From Neostapfia colusana (lineage: Eukaryota; Streptophyta; Magnoliopsida; Poales; Poaceae), in NCBI GenBank assembly GCA_030760725.1, contig JASWHV010000013.1, positions 34,506,699-34,570,698 on the forward strand: a DNA stretch of 64,000 bases, in the 5' to 3' direction. The position numbers were made by a program, and so were the translations under genes. This document shows positions 34,867 to 48,065 of the stretch, piece by piece (the stretch's first letter is position 1; the number at the start of each line of letters is the position of its first letter). The notes beneath the pieces were generated by a model that was not told the origin of the DNA, made no database searches, and saw nothing but the letters and a program-made list of their open reading frames with translations.

Positions 34867-36318
34867 TCACGGCGGACGGGCGGTTGAGCTTCGAAAGAGG
34901 GTCGACTGGGTGCCGATCCCGGACCGGCGGCTCTCGTCGAGCATGGCTCTACTTCCTCGGGTGCTCGAAGGACAAAAGCAGAGACTCTGACTTTCGCTCC
35001 ACTGCCCCCGTTCCTCGTCATGCAGATCGTGTGCCGTTATTCGACAGCGGGAGAGGTACTTCCATTTTCCTCTTCCCATATTATCTTTCTCCCGATTCGA
35101 CTTTCTGATCCGTGCCTTTGCGCAGGAGGTCCGTTACGGTGCGAGAGGCTCTCCCGAGTGCGGTGGCCCTGCTTGAGGACCCAGCGGAGGGTCCTTCCTT
35201 GTCGTTGGATGAACCAGCGAGAGAGGGACTTGCCTCGGCCATTGGTTCGCGCGGCCGTCACGGGCCTCGCTATCGCTGGAGGTGAATTGGTGGCTGTGGG
35301 CGCCGTTCCTTGACTGCCGATGCCGAGGCGCCTACCGACCCTGAGTGCAGGGGTCACTGGTGCCAAAGCCGGTGGCACCGCAGGGCCGGATAAGTTGGGG
35401 TGAGAAGGGTACCTGGGTTCGCTATGCTCCCAACACGTCGGCATCCGATCAGGTCACCAGACTGAGCGTGGCCATCTGGACGCCGTGATTGGGCAGCTGC
35501 GGGAGATGGCTCCGAGCGGTCTGGTGAGCCTTCTTCCTTCCTTGCCGTTGTGGATTCTTGGGTTCTGACAAGGGGTCTCTCCTTCGTTGTTAGGAGCTCT
35601 TTCACTGAGCTGCTGAGGACTCCCGGCGTCTTAGCGAGAGCGAGCATCGTCGCCGCCATGTGGAGACTGAGCTGGCGGAGGTGCAGGTGGAGCTCGAGAG
35701 GGACCGTGCTGCTGTGAAGGAAACGTCTTGGGAGACTAAGGCCATGGTCAATGGGGTGTTTTCGTCTTTCACGGAGCTCGCGCGCCTTCATTAAGTCGCT
35801 GAGACCGCGCAAGGGGGCGTGTCTCTGGCCGCGGAGGAGCTGTCAGCCTGCCGCCGGGAGATCCAGGAAGCCCTGGTCGTCGTGGAGAGGATGAGGGACA
35901 AAATTGCGGGTTTGTCCCTTCTTTTCCTTCTTCTTTCGTCCTTCCGCGTCCGCGCCGACTTCATATCTTTGTGATTTGTCTTGTTGCAGAAACGCAGGGG
36001 CGTATTACCATCGCTGAGTATTTGGCCGAAACTTGGAGGGAGGATGTCGAGAGTCTTTGTGCTCGTCTCACTACAGAGGAGCAAGCATTGGAGAGGGCTC
36101 GACGCCTGGTGGCGGCCACTTGCGACCGGATGCTGGGTCCGATGCTGGCCACTACATCGACCGACGTCACCTCCCCGGAGTCGCGGCTCCGGCAAGTCAC
36201 CCGATGCTTCATGGTGCTTCAGTCAGAACTTGCCACCCTCTGGGGCGTCGGGCGGTTGATCTGCGACTTAGTGCTCTGCGACCGGTACGGAGACGGGCTC
36301 TCCGTGTCGGCTGGCTAA
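34867..36318 (+). pseudogene. Spliced coiled-coil ORF, probably transposon-derived
   Basis: Four coding-like segments are visible. 34880-35052 reads STGCRSRTGGSRRAWLYFLG and on to VPLFDSGRG. 35127-35310 follows a plausible GT...AG intron (35053-35126). 35596-35910 is an Ala/Glu/Arg-rich coiled coil with SESEHRRRHVETELAEVQVE. 35990-36318 begins after a TTGTTGCAG acceptor and reads TQGRITIAEYLAETW to SVSAG, then TAA. A TAA near 35794 interrupts the coiled coil. The layout resembles the plant gag-like/Transposase_28-type proteins linked to gypsy elements, but that is an inference. The stop codon ends exactly where the next LTR begins. Confidence 0.4.
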
Positions 36319-37703
36319 TGTAACAGCCCTAACTTTTGTAAAGTTTGATTTCAACTTATGAAACAAAGTTAAGGTGATAAAAGACTATAGTTGTGTCACA
36401 TGAAACGATGAACAAATATATGGACATGTGAGGGAGTTAAAAATTTTCTCTAGCCCATTCTCAACACATGTTAAACTAGGGAAAGAACTTTATTCCCTAA
36501 ATGGCACTCATGTGCACATATTCCATATGTATAGGATGGAGGGAAAATTTAAACACCATTTTTAATTCTTTTAAAGGATTCCTATCCAGATTGTATAAAA
36601 GCATCCAAATGAATTCACCAATGCATTACCCATGTATCAATGAGATCACGATCCAAATTTGGATATTTTTGGAGCTCGTATACTATTTATTTCCAAGGAA
36701 TATTCAAGGGAGAGTTCGAATTCAAATTTGAATTTGAAAACTGAACCAAACATGCTCAATTTTGAAATTTGAGTTTAGATTCAAATTCCTCACATCATGT
36801 TTGGGCTGCCATCCAATTTTAGTGGAATTTGGATGAAGGCGGTGCAGAAAAATTAAAGCACGGAGGGGGGAGATATTTGGGTGCTGTGGCCCACATGTCA
36901 TACACACCCCAAAGCAAACCGACTCAGTTTTCCTCTCGGATGCACACACAAGCGACAGAGCCCCAGCAGAAGACTTCCCGGCGAAGTTTTTGGTGCCACC
37001 TCCTGCTTGCTTGATTGGTTGCCGGCCTAATCCCTGCACACGAGTGCAACAAAGCTCCTTTGCTTTCTCTCGCCCGTGCATGCTCTATTTCCCTTCCAAG
37101 AAGCGCCACGGCCGCTGCTCTGTTTCTCCCGTTCACGTCGTAGTACCCGAGCACCGGAAGCTCGAGCACCCCACAGCAAAAAGCAGCGCACACGGGTGCT
37201 CTAGCCGGCTAGCAACTTCACCCCACGGTTGCGTGCTCACTTGCGCCCAAAAACGGAAAACTGCCGCTGCTCCCGAGTGAACACGGAAGAGAACCGAGCT
37301 CGTCTTTCGTGGGCAGCCCGAACCAAGGGTGATCACGGTTGCAATATTTCAGCTGTGTAGCAGGTGAGAATTATAAGGAAGGGTCCGAGGACGAGGCGAT
37401 GCCCCCATCGGGGTACACGGCCGAGCTGGAGCCCTGCACGCTGCCGTGATCTCCGGTTGTATGTTGCTAGTGTGTAGCGTCCCCAGGCTGGACGGCTGCA
37501 CTTTTGATTAGATAGGATGAGAGAATATTTATAAATAAGACTTCCTCTGTACATTACTTTTGTAAAATACTTCCGATGTGTTATATGTAAAATAAAAGCT
37601 TGTATGTTGTTCTTAATCTTTTCTTGTGTGCTGTTGGGTGCCGCATCGCACGGCACCACCCTCTGCGATCCCGGAGTGGGTGAACCACGGGGTGGTCCCT
37701 ACA
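36319..37703 (+). repeat. Internally deleted 5' LTR of an older A-like element
   Basis: It starts TGTAACAGCCCTAAC and ends GGTGGTCCCTACA, followed after four bases by a primer-binding site. The left part (to about 37340) corresponds to the first kilobase of A-like LTRs. The right part (from about 37376) is nearly the same as 9029-9346. At 1385 bp, more than half of the usual LTR is missing between them. Confidence 0.75.
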
Positions 37704-37707
37704 GACG

Positions 37708-37720
37708 TGGTATCAGAGCC
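37708..37720 (+). other. Primer-binding site of the older A-like element
   Basis: TGGTATCAGAGCC, the initiator tRNA-Met complement, is followed by GCATTGG as in element A. Confidence 0.88.
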
Positions 37721-37858
37721 GCATTGGGAATAGCATGCTCGAAAAGAGCCTATTTTGAAAACTTAGAAGTAGTCGAGTGAGGATTAGTCACTATGCCCAC
37801 ATAAGGTCTATGATAGTAGTAGATATTATGGTGGAAAAGCAATCTTATGTGTTATACA
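37721..37858 (+). other. Leader of the older A-like element, first part
   Basis: It matches the start of the element A leader (for example GCCCACATAAGG at 37796 and 52272, and TTATGTGTT). It is split by the reverse solo LTR and continues at 45617. ATACA at 37854-37858 is the left target duplication. Confidence 0.8.
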
Positions 37859-40800
37859 TGTGGCGGACCAGAATCCGCTCATCCAGGATCACAGAGGGTG
37901 GTGCCGCACGATGCGACACCCGACAGCACACATCATAAGAACGATATTGTATTACATAGAAAACCAACTGAAATGTACAAAGTAGTTCAAGACTTCAGTT
38001 ACAAACTATTTTTTAGATTACAACAGCGGAAACTAAGTTTATACAACTCACACCATCTACCTAGCAAAAGTCGGTTGCCCAGCCCTATGGGCAACCCACA
38101 CTAGCTGCACATCTCAGCTCAGCGCGGCGTGTACGGCTCCTGTAAGGGCCTCAGTTTTTGACACACATTTGCAGTGTTTATCACCACACCACACACCTCA
38201 TTTGAGGAAGGATGATGAACACAAATGAAGAGCAAGTAACAATTATCAACATGCTCATTAGAGAACAAACTCACACATTGCAAAAGTGGTATTTTCCACA
38301 TGTGATATAGATGGGCTGGACATATGAAAACTCCTACACTTTACTAAGGATGTCCATGCCAAGTTTCACCCAAATTCAAAACCCTTTTTGAGGTCATTTT
38401 GGGGATAGTTAGGAAGAGGGCAGTTTGAAACCATATTCAAATTCAAACTGTTTTTATCCCATGAATTTAAAAGTGGGAGGCATATTCTTACTCAGCACAT
38501 TTTTGTGAGCTCACACACCAATTTTCACTCCATTTGGAGTTGATCTTGACATGAGCTAAGTGGGAGAAATTCAAACTTTATTTGAATTTCAAACTGAACT
38601 TGTGCTGAAATTCATTCAAACCAAACCTCATTTGAACTTTGATCAATTCAAATGGCTCATGGGTGAATAATTTGAATTGCCAAGGGTAGTATGGGGTTCA
38701 CTGTTTACAACAGTGATTAGGAGTAAATTTCAGAGGTTAAAATGAGGGGTCGGACCCACGTGTCAGCCTCTACTTCAACACAAACCGACTGAAACGCAGC
38801 TCCATCGGTTCCCGGGTGCAGTGTGCGCGCGCCACCGAGGGGGGGCAGCCGGCGCCAGCTCCTGCTGCGCGCCCCAAGCCGGAGACCAGTCGCCGGGCTA
38901 CTTATCCCCTCCCCGGCGTGCTCCGATCACCCATTCCCCGACCTGCCGACATACTCGGCCTGTTCTTCCACTGCAACCGCCGCCGCTCGAGATCACGCTT
39001 GATCAAGCCCGATCCCTCGTGAGCACAGCCTCCTCCACAGCAAAACGGCACCGGGGGATCGTAAGCAACCTCCTAGGCACCGTGTTGGCCAGTGAGCAAG
39101 CGTCCTCGAGCTGTACCGAGCCGTTTCTCTGGCGAGCCGAGCATCGCCGCCGATCGGGCTCCCGTGGACAGCACAGCACAGCCGTTGTCACGTCCTCTTC
39201 TCTACACAAGAAAGGTGCGTGATTGTTTGTAGATGGAGTAGCCGAAAGCCGTTTGGCGATTGATCAACCCTCGGCCGAGAATTTCCAAATTTACTCTTGA
39301 TCAGTTCATAAGGACCGAGCTCACCTTCGGGTGAAATTCGTGCTCTATGCACGAGAGTTGGACGAGCTCGTTACCTAGTAGCTTCTACGCACGATAGCGC
39401 CCACGCTCGAACTGGAATTAGAGAAAACCATCGAGAATCGGCCATGATATGGCTGTTTTCCCCGCCGCCATGGCTGAACACCTCGGCTCACCGTCGAGAG
39501 CATAGTTGCCGGTATTCCTAGCTTCCACCCAGCCCGGGTTCGTGTTTCCCACACTCTACTGATGCTCTCCGACCGATTCCCGGTCGATTTGGTGCACGGG
39601 AGAGCGGGACCGACCTCACCGGAACCCTAGCAGGTGCTGTCACCGGTGCGCACGGGTTTCCGGTCATCGCCGGCGGCCGGCGACCCCACCATCGAGTCCA
39701 GGGGGTCAGTAAAGGGGCAGGCGGCGAGTTTCGGGCCGGGGGGTGGCCGGGAACTCAGTTCCGGCGAGGGTCGCCGGAGATCGCCACCGCCGCGCAGTTG
39801 GCGCGAGGAGGGAGACGACGCACTGGGTGCGGGGCCCACAAGCCAGAGTTTAAACTTTTTTCCCGAATTTCAGTTTCAGTTCAAACTTCAAATCCTTATA
39901 ACTTTGGCTAGAAAGCTCCAAATTGAGTGAACCAAATTTTGCTTGATTCAGCTCTCCGAGTATTTTCCAGCAAATCAAGTTTCACTTCATGAAAACCCTT
40001 AATTTTCCAGAATTTATTTCTCAAAATTTAAACTGTTAGGAATTTTAACTGGAGAATCCTGTGGAGGAAAATCCTGAAATTTTGCTGGGATATTCACCAA
40101 AATATCCCTGAACTACCATAAAAATTTCAGCTCCATTTGAGCTCATTTAATCCACTTAATGGTGTGATTAGTGAAACTGTTCCAGAGAAAATAGAAAATG
40201 TTCAGAAACATTTTCAGAATTTTCTCTGAAATTGTTTAGCTCATATATTTAGTTAGGAACCCCCAAATTAAGTGAGACCAATTCCATTAGAACCCTCTGA
40301 AAATCTAGTTTTCAGAAAGTCGTAGTTTGCTTCATGAAAATTTCTAGAACACCCTAAGAGTTCCAATTAAGATCAAGGACATAATTAATTGTGGAGGGCT
40401 CAAATGAGCTTTGCTGCAAATAAAACTTGACCAATTCTTTGTTTAGGTTGTAACCAAGCCACAATAAAAGTTTCACAGTCATTAGGTCTGTCTAGCAAAA
40501 GTTATAGACTTCACAACTTCAAACCTAATACAAATGCATTAAATTGATACATGTATTGTTTATATCATGTAGTCGCTAAGGTCGAGGAGGAACCCGAAGT
40601 CCTAGACTTCGTTACTCTAGAGGAACAGCTAGCCTACGACCAAGAGCAGCAAGGCAAGCTCCAGTTTGCATTAACCTTTTTACAAATTTTTATTGTTTTA
40701 AGCACATACTTGTTTCCTTTGTTCTGTGCATTAGAGTCTTGTTTGGAAATCCAACTGCATAGCCAAGAAAACCACGGGTTGGGTTTAGGATTGCAAACCC

Positions 40801-43800
40801 CGTTAGCTACCGCAATGCTAAGATAGAGTAGGATTCGGTACAAGTCGAGTAGTTGGAACTACTCGCGAGCATAGGCTAGAGGCACTCGACTCGGGTAGTG
40901 TTAGCACATGAAACACATGGCAAGAAAATGAGACCAAGCGGAGAGTAAGGGCAACAGGACTTTGGGGCCTGTGTGCTATAGCTCCGCTTGTGTCGATTGA
41001 GGACCGAGCCGTGTGCGGGCCTGTTGAACAAGATAGAACAGTACCGAAGACCTACCGGCTATATGGGAACCGGGAAACTGATGTAACTCGGGTAGCTGGG
41101 TATTGAGGCATTGCCCGTCGCTTAGAGGGTAGGTTGAGAGCTCGAGGTGTAAATCGGCTGGCGGCACAGAGATGCGCGTGCAGAGACCTCTTGCTCGGGA
41201 CGATGGGACCGGTTCAATATTTGGCTGACGGGTGAAAGGTAGTTGCGTACGGCGTCCGTGATGGTTGTTGTAGGCAACATCGAGTACGGGCGTACGTGAC
41301 GGGTTGTTCGGGTAACCCTGCAGATGTAAATCGATTATAATCGCCGTCCCTCGTGGTCAGTGAGTACCACTTGTTCACTGTACCGTGACGTAGAATGAAC
41401 AGCTAGTTACATGTTAAAATGTTGCTGATTGAAAGATGGACATTGATTGTTAATGATATGCTGTAGCTTAGCGCTAACTAAAGTTCTTTTCAACTTTGGG
41501 CAAAGTACATGAGAGAAATGCGTTTCTTGTTTGATTGCGGCTCTCTCATGTACCTTAGCGTAAGGTTCTCCACAACCTGCTGCTAAAACTTGAAAGTAAG
41601 GTTCTACTAATTAGGCGAGTCCTTGCAACTGATTTTTACCTCATGTAACCCATTACCCTCATGTAGAAGTTCCATGTTTAGGTGAGACGGGTCAGACTTG
41701 CTGAGCCTTCGTGCTCACTGCTTGTGTTTGAAGCTTTTGCAGGGTTCTATGATGAAGGGACTCCCGAAGAGGAGACGGAACAACAGGAGGGGAACCCTGT
41801 CGAGTGGGAGTCGTGCACGCCGCAGAGTTAGTGTGCGTGTGTGCTAGCAAGGACACGTTCGAGGGCTGAACGTGCACTTGATGCTTAGTCTACGCCCGCG
41901 AGTGTAGACTGAACTTATTTTGCTGTAAACATGTTCATAAACTTGTTTATGTAATAAAATTTCGCTTCCGCTTTGTACCTTTGACGTGTGTTATACGGTG
42001 CTGTGCAACGCAGCACCCCTCAGCGTGATCCTGGCTCGACAAGACCAATGGGGTCGTGTCAGCTCCCACTCAGCCGTGGTCCCCGACGGAGTGTAGCCCT
42101 CGCCGGTGGACTCGTAACCCGAGTCCGTGGGATACTCCTCACCTGAAAAACACTTAAGCAGAAATCATGAGCACGATGGCTCAACTAGACTTAACCAACT
42201 CACCTAGGCATGAAACTCTATATGTAGTGTACAACAAACATGGGGTGGTAATTTGCAGCAAACGGACACGCCTACATGTTCATCCTTATTTCAACATTTA
42301 GCCACAAGTTGATAGTTCATGAATATGAAATTTAGTAAGCAATATTTGGTGGCACACATGTAGCAATACAATTATACATATCAGCAGAATTGAATCATAA
42401 CATTCAATAATTTATCTACTTTACGATGCAGTGAACAAGCTATACTCATCACCGTGAGGGACGGTGAATCGACTCGATATACACCTGCAGGGATACCCAA
42501 AGAGCACGTCACATACGCCCACCCGTGGAGCTTCACAGCACGCTCACTCGATGTCGTACGGGACAACCTTTCACCCAACAGCCCAACCGTCGAACCGGTC
42601 ACACCGAAATGGACAGGAGGTTCCCTACACGGAGCATCTCTCTATGTCCGTTAGCAGATTTCCACCTTGCTGCCCTCAACCTACACCTATAAATCGGTGC
42701 ATTATGCCTTGACGCCCGGAGGTTTAGGTTACATCATTTTATCGGGGCCCATATATCCGATATGCCTTCGGTACGTTCAATACTTGTTCAGCAGGGCCGC
42801 ACACGGATCGGTCCTCAATCGACACGGACAGGGCTGCGCACACAAGACTTCCTCTTGCTGCGCCCTCACCTCTGCCTAGTCTCATTTTCTTTCTAAAGTG
42901 ATCTCACATCACTTGAACCAATCCCGTGTGTCCCAAAACCTAACTCGCGAATAGATTCCAACTACTTGACTTGTACCAAAGTTCCATGAATCATTAAGCA
43001 TAGCCTGTCTACACGAGGACTTAGACACTACCCTCACTCTTGTGGGGAAATCTGGTTATGCACTTGGGTTTCATCCATTCTACACCTAATGCACATCCAG
43101 AACCCATACTAAGTATTTATAAAGCAAAACATTGAAAAAATTGTTAATGTAAACCAGGGCTTGCCTTGTTGCTGCTGGTCAGTGGTTAGGGCTTCGTCCG
43201 GAAGAAGGAAGTCGAGCACTTCCGGGGTCTCCTCGCCTTCAGCGACTACACGTAAACGATATACTATATGTCAACTTAAATGCAATGTTTAGAACTGAAT
43301 AAGTAATTACCATAACTCTAGCTAACCCTCCCCTTTATCTCTGAAATTTTTATGGTGCCTTGGTAGGGTCCTAACCCGAGTCTTGACCAAGGTTCATTTG
43401 AAACAAAGTTCATTTGAGCCTTGTACCAAAAAAGCATATTTGGTCATTAGTAGGGCCTCTAGAGATTTCCAGGGATTTTCATGGCCCCAACCATTACTTT
43501 CTGGAAACTACAGTTTGAGATGGTTCTAATGGAATTGGTTTCATGTAATTTGAAGCATTCTAGATAAAGTTATGACCTAAACAAGATATGAGAAAATCTG
43601 AAAAATGTTTCTGTACATTTTTCTATTTTCTCTGAGCAGTTCACTTAATCACACCATTAGGGGGACTCAAGGATTTTCAAATGAACATCCTAGCCAAATT
43701 TCAGAATTTTCCATAAAAGGATTCTCCAGATAAAATTCCTAACGGTTTAAACTTTAGGGAATTAATTCTGGAAAATTATTAAGTTTCATAAGCTGAAACT

Positions 43801-45611
43801 TGTGTTGCTCGATAGTACTCAAAGATATGAATCTAACCAAATTTGGTTCAAAGAATTTGAAGCTTCCTAGCAGAAGTTATATGCATTTGAAGTTTGAACC
43901 AAATCTGAAAATTCAAATAAAGTTTAAACCGGCTGGTGGGGTCCCCTGCTACGTGTCAGCACCGCAGCCAAACCACACGGGGGTCCGCAGAGTATTCCCG
44001 CATAGTCGCATACGATCCCGATGCCACAGCCGATCCGGGGTGGTTTTAGCAGAGACCGACACGTGGGGTCCGCGGGGCTTCGTCTACCTCGCGCTCCCGC
44101 GGCTCTCCACGGCCCACTTCGCCGGAGAGCTCGCCGCCGGGCATTATGCTGCCCGACCTTCGATGAAACTCGCCACCTGTGCATATTTCTGCCTGAGAAA
44201 CATGGTGGTGCACTCCCCGGAGCTCAGCGATGGCCGGAATAGTGCTCGCGACGGTGACAGCGGCCGGGAGCTCATCGGCGACGTTGAACTCGGTGTTCTC
44301 TACACCTTTTTCGACGCGGTTTGCTCGGAGAGCTCCGCTGAGACTAGCTGATCACAGATATGAGCACTGATCCTCGTGAAAACAGCCGCAACTAGGGCCT
44401 CACCGTCTACCTAGGGCTAAAATGGCGGTGATCGGAAAATTTCACCGAACAGCAACCCTAGTCTATGATTTTCGCCGGTTTTTGATCCTAGGTGGCCGTG
44501 GACAGGTGCAGAACGTATGTGTAGCTCAGAATCCTCTGTGGTGAACTACCCATAACGAATTTCCGAGTTTTAAACTATTCGGTCCTTTGAACACCGAATG
44601 ACTAACCGGACGAATTCTACCCCCGTGAAGCAAGAGAGGAGAAGCGGTCGGCTCTAGCGTGTTAAGCACCTTGGAGCGGACCTTTTTTGTGCAGATCATC
44701 GTCCACGAAGGTGCCTGTGTCGCCCTCATGCCGGTGATCACAGAGAGGCGAGCTCGGAGCGATTTGCTTCAGTTGTGGGGGCGAAGGCGAACTGCATGAG
44801 GGGAGAAACGGGACACGGCGGGGCTACACGTTTTCTCTCTTCGGTCACTGATCTTTCCCCCTCCCCGAGCAGGATCTGGCCTAGCTGAGGCGATCGGGCG
44901 CCGACATTGGTAGCTGGCAGGCGCGCGCTCTCGGTCGAGTGAAAACCTCAAGCCGAGAATGCTTCTGTGTTAAGGCTACTGACAAGCAGGGCCCTCCCCT
45001 CTAATTCTTTTCTGATTTTTCATTTCTGTTTTCACTGAAAAGATCCCAGCTACTCACAATTGAATGAAAGGCTTAACCCCAATGTCATGGTTTGAATTTG
45101 ATTTTCTCAATTTGAAAATGGTTTGGCTAAATTTTCTGCATATTTGAACTAAAATTCAAATTTAGTTTTGAATTAATGCAAATTTAGCCCCAGACAAGAT
45201 AAACTCCAATGAGGATGAAAATTGGTGGACTAACTCAGAAAAATGTGATGAGTTTGAATATGAAACCAACTTTTGAATTCAAGTGATGAAAGTGGCTGCA
45301 ATTTGAATTTGCATTCAAAATGGCCCCTTTTTTCAAATGTCTCCAAAAGTGCCTCAAAAAGTATTGGATTTGCATGAAATTTGGCCTGAGCCTTCCCAAG
45401 ACTAATTAAGGTCTAGGGGTGAGCTCAAACTTTCATGTTTATGTGTATGACTCCTACTTTTTTTGAAATTAGGGCTTTCCCCTCTAATCACCCCTTTTGA
45501 TGGTGTTTACTTTCTCTTCCCAAGTGTTCATGAACTATCCACAAAATGAACTGTGGTGTTGTGAGGTGATGAAAAGGGCACTTTTGCAAGTCCCTTTCTT
45601 TGGCTTTTACA
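37859..45611 (-). mobile_element. Solo A-like LTR, reverse orientation (host of another)
   Basis: It begins TGTGGCGGACC and ends GGCTTTTACA, with exact ATACA duplications on both sides (37854-37858, 45612-45616). The inside reads as a reverse-complement A-like LTR: GTGGTGCC...TGTGCTGTCGGGTG words near 37900, the TGAGC/GCTCA stem-loop at 42168-42183, and a GC-rich centre at 43930-44930. Without the nested LTR it is about 3.83 kb. It has no internal region, so it arose by LTR-LTR recombination. Confidence 0.92.
38141..42061 (+). mobile_element. Solo LTR nested in the reverse solo LTR
   Basis: The ends are TGTAAGGGCC...GTCGTGTCA, with perfect GCTCC duplications (38136-38140, 42062-42066). It is 3921 bp in forward orientation with no internal region. 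It contains a GC-rich centre (38800-39850), the palindrome CGATTATAATCG (41332-41343) and the TGAGC/GCTCA stem-loop (41702-41717). It inserted only about 280 bp from the end of the older LTR. Confidence 0.93.
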
Positions 45612-45616
45612 ATACA

Positions 45617-46471
45617 TTCTGTAACGACACTCCGACGTCAGGTAAGAGGTAAGGTATGCCACCGCAGGTAGATCAATTGCGGTAAGCTCGCCATACGAGC
45701 AATGGTATTGAATGGTTTACCGGGGCTTGGCACGGTAGTTAATATGAGTCTCTGAATCTTTCCATGGTTCTGAGAGCATATGAAAACGCTGATCTCCAGC
45801 GTGCTTTAGGCAAAAGTGAGAATACCCCATCGTGTGGTAAGCAACACGATAGTATGCAACTCTTGAACTTTCAATGTTCAAAGGGCCATACGCAGTGCTC
45901 GCCATCGGCGTGCCTCAACGGTCATGAGGAAGTAGGTGGTATCCGTTGGTTGATAAAATTCCCAACCGTGATGACCCGTTCACGCTCTACTCGGGTTCCT
46001 TGTTGTGTGGTGTGAAAACACAACCATGTACCTTGAGACGTGGCTTGACTCAAGGACGATCCGTATGCAATGATACAGACCGTATGTTTTTACTATGATA
46101 TGGATCTGCCTGCAATGTCAAAACCTTTGTGTGCACCATTATTGTGTGGTCTTCTGCAGGTACCTTAACCACGTTAGAGCATGATGCTTAGAAATCGTTT
46201 GTGAGTGACGTCTTTAGTTCCACCAATTGACAAGTATATGCCGGAATACTAGCTTATGATTTTTCTTTGGTGAGGAAACGTAGTACCTAGATGAGCATTA
46301 GTTACATAAAATGGATATTTCAAAGAAAAGAGTCAAAATAATGTTTAGGATTCAATTTAGGGGTTATTGAATTCTCATATTGAACTAAGAGTGAAATGGG
46401 AGTGTAGATTCATTTCCAACGACTTAGGAACAACCTCCCCTGTTTTTGGCAGAAATTTTGCTGAACTTAAA
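45617..46471 (+). other. Leader of the older A-like element, second part
   Basis: It is continuous with 37721-37858 and follows the element A leader (52340-53200) closely in places: GCCACCG, CGCCATCGGCGTGCC, GGTATCCGTTGG, ACTCGGGTTCC, CTTGAGACGTGGCTT and TTTCTTTGGTGAGG. No coding frame. It ends in GGCAGAAATTTTGCTGAAC before a reverse LTR. Confidence 0.8.
45974..46055 (+). ncRNA. Three conserved stem-loops in the older leader
   Basis: The pairings are ACCCG/CGGGT (45974-45978, 45992-45996), GTTGTGT/ACACAAC (46002-46008, 46018-46024) and CCTTGAG/CTCAAGG (46031-46037, 46049-46055). The same three occur in element A at 52701-52782. This is a predicted RNA structure in the leader of the genomic transcript, not an independent gene. 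Confidence 0.55.
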
Positions 46472-48065
46472 TGTGGGGAACCCCTTCCGGGATCCACACT
46501 CCAGGATACACATTGGGTGGTGCCGTGCGATGCGGCACCAACAGCATACATGAAAAGAACCATAAAGTACAAAGTCTTTTATTTATCAAGATAGTGTCAT
46601 TTACAAAATAATGTACCACGAAGGTACACGCAGCGGAATATACATACACACTTACTCTAGGTCCTAACTAAGCAAAAGAGAAGACGTCCAGCCCGCAGAC
46701 GCTTCTTACTAGCTTCCACAAAGATGAGTGCAGCGGCAGGGTTTTAGGTGAGTCTCTGATGGCTCACCGAACAACCATCTTCATAGCAGATTTTATAACC
46801 TGCAAAACACTAGTAATGCAACCGTGAGCACGATGGCTCAGCAAGACTTAACCGACACTCCTAAGCATAAAACTCTACTTGTTGATCCTTACTTTCAGTT
46901 TAATAGCAGCAGATTATTATGCCTTAGGCAGCCCTCACATCGGAAGTCCACAATCAAACAGGAAACGCTTTCCTTTGATGTGGTGATGCCCAAAGTGGAA
47001 TATAAACTTAGTGAACTCTACAACTATAGAATACATGGTTAGCAAAACAATGAATTTAAGAACTTCACATCAGCAATGATTCATCTCACTTCATCTAGAA
47101 GTAATTACTACGTCACAACTCAGTGAACAAGTGGTACTCATATAACCGCGAGGGACGGTGATTCGAATCAGGACACACCTGGAACACACAACACATACAC
47201 CCGCCTCGAAAAACTCACACAGGAGCTCTTTCTTACGTTGTAAGCAGCAACCTTTCACCCGTCACTCCAATGCCGAACCAGTTCTGTCGACCCATCAGAA
47301 GGGCCACTACCCGGAACACGTCGAAGTTGCTCCGCTAGCGGGTTTACACCTCTGACACCAACCCCCAAAGGACAGCCATATAAGTTTCGACACGAGAGTA
47401 CCCGAGTTACATCGGTTTCCTGGACCCCGTAATTCCAGTATGCATCCGGTACTGTTCAAACTTGCTAAGCAGGGCGGCATACACATCAGTCATTAACCGA
47501 CACGAACAGAGCTACAGCCACACAGGCCGAGTCCTTCTGCTCCTACCCTCTGCTCAGTCTCATTTTCCATTCCAGAACTTCCATTCTCTAGAATCATACC
47601 CCGTTGAACACACATCCTAAACTCGCGAGTAGCTTCCAACTACATGACTTGTACCGGATCCTACACAACTTAAGCCTAGCAGAAAACTACACGAAGGTAA
47701 CCTGTTCTACACTCTAACTCCAAGGTTTTGTTGTCATGCATTTGGAGAATCAATCACCTTGACCTAATGCACAATACATACTAGACCCATAAAAGTGATA
47801 CAAAGTAAAATGTAACTAAAAAGCTGTTAAATGCAAACCGGGGCTTGCTTTATGTTGCTGCAGGTTTATTTCTATTTTTAAGTCAGTAGCTTGGCAATGA
47901 GTTAAGCCTCAACTTGCTGCTCCGAGTCAAGTTCCTCGTCGACCTCCTTCGTCGTGTTTCCTACTGATATGAATATGCACAGTTTTAATATGAGTGGTTG
48001 AATTATAAAACAAATGTGTTTTATGAACTAAGATTGATTTAGACCAACTCTAAAGTGAGAGATGA
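46472..48065 (-). repeat. Reverse A-like LTR, truncated
   Basis: It opens TGTGGGGAACCCC and continues with the reverse complement of an LTR 3' end (GGTGGTGCCGTGCG at 46517). The stem-loop is at 46825-46840, the palindrome TGATTCGAATCA at 47159-47170, and AAACCGGGGCTTGC at 47839. It never reaches the expected CTTTTACA end. Element A is inserted at 48066, and the sequence beyond element A is not LTR, so the truncation is older. Confidence 0.75.
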
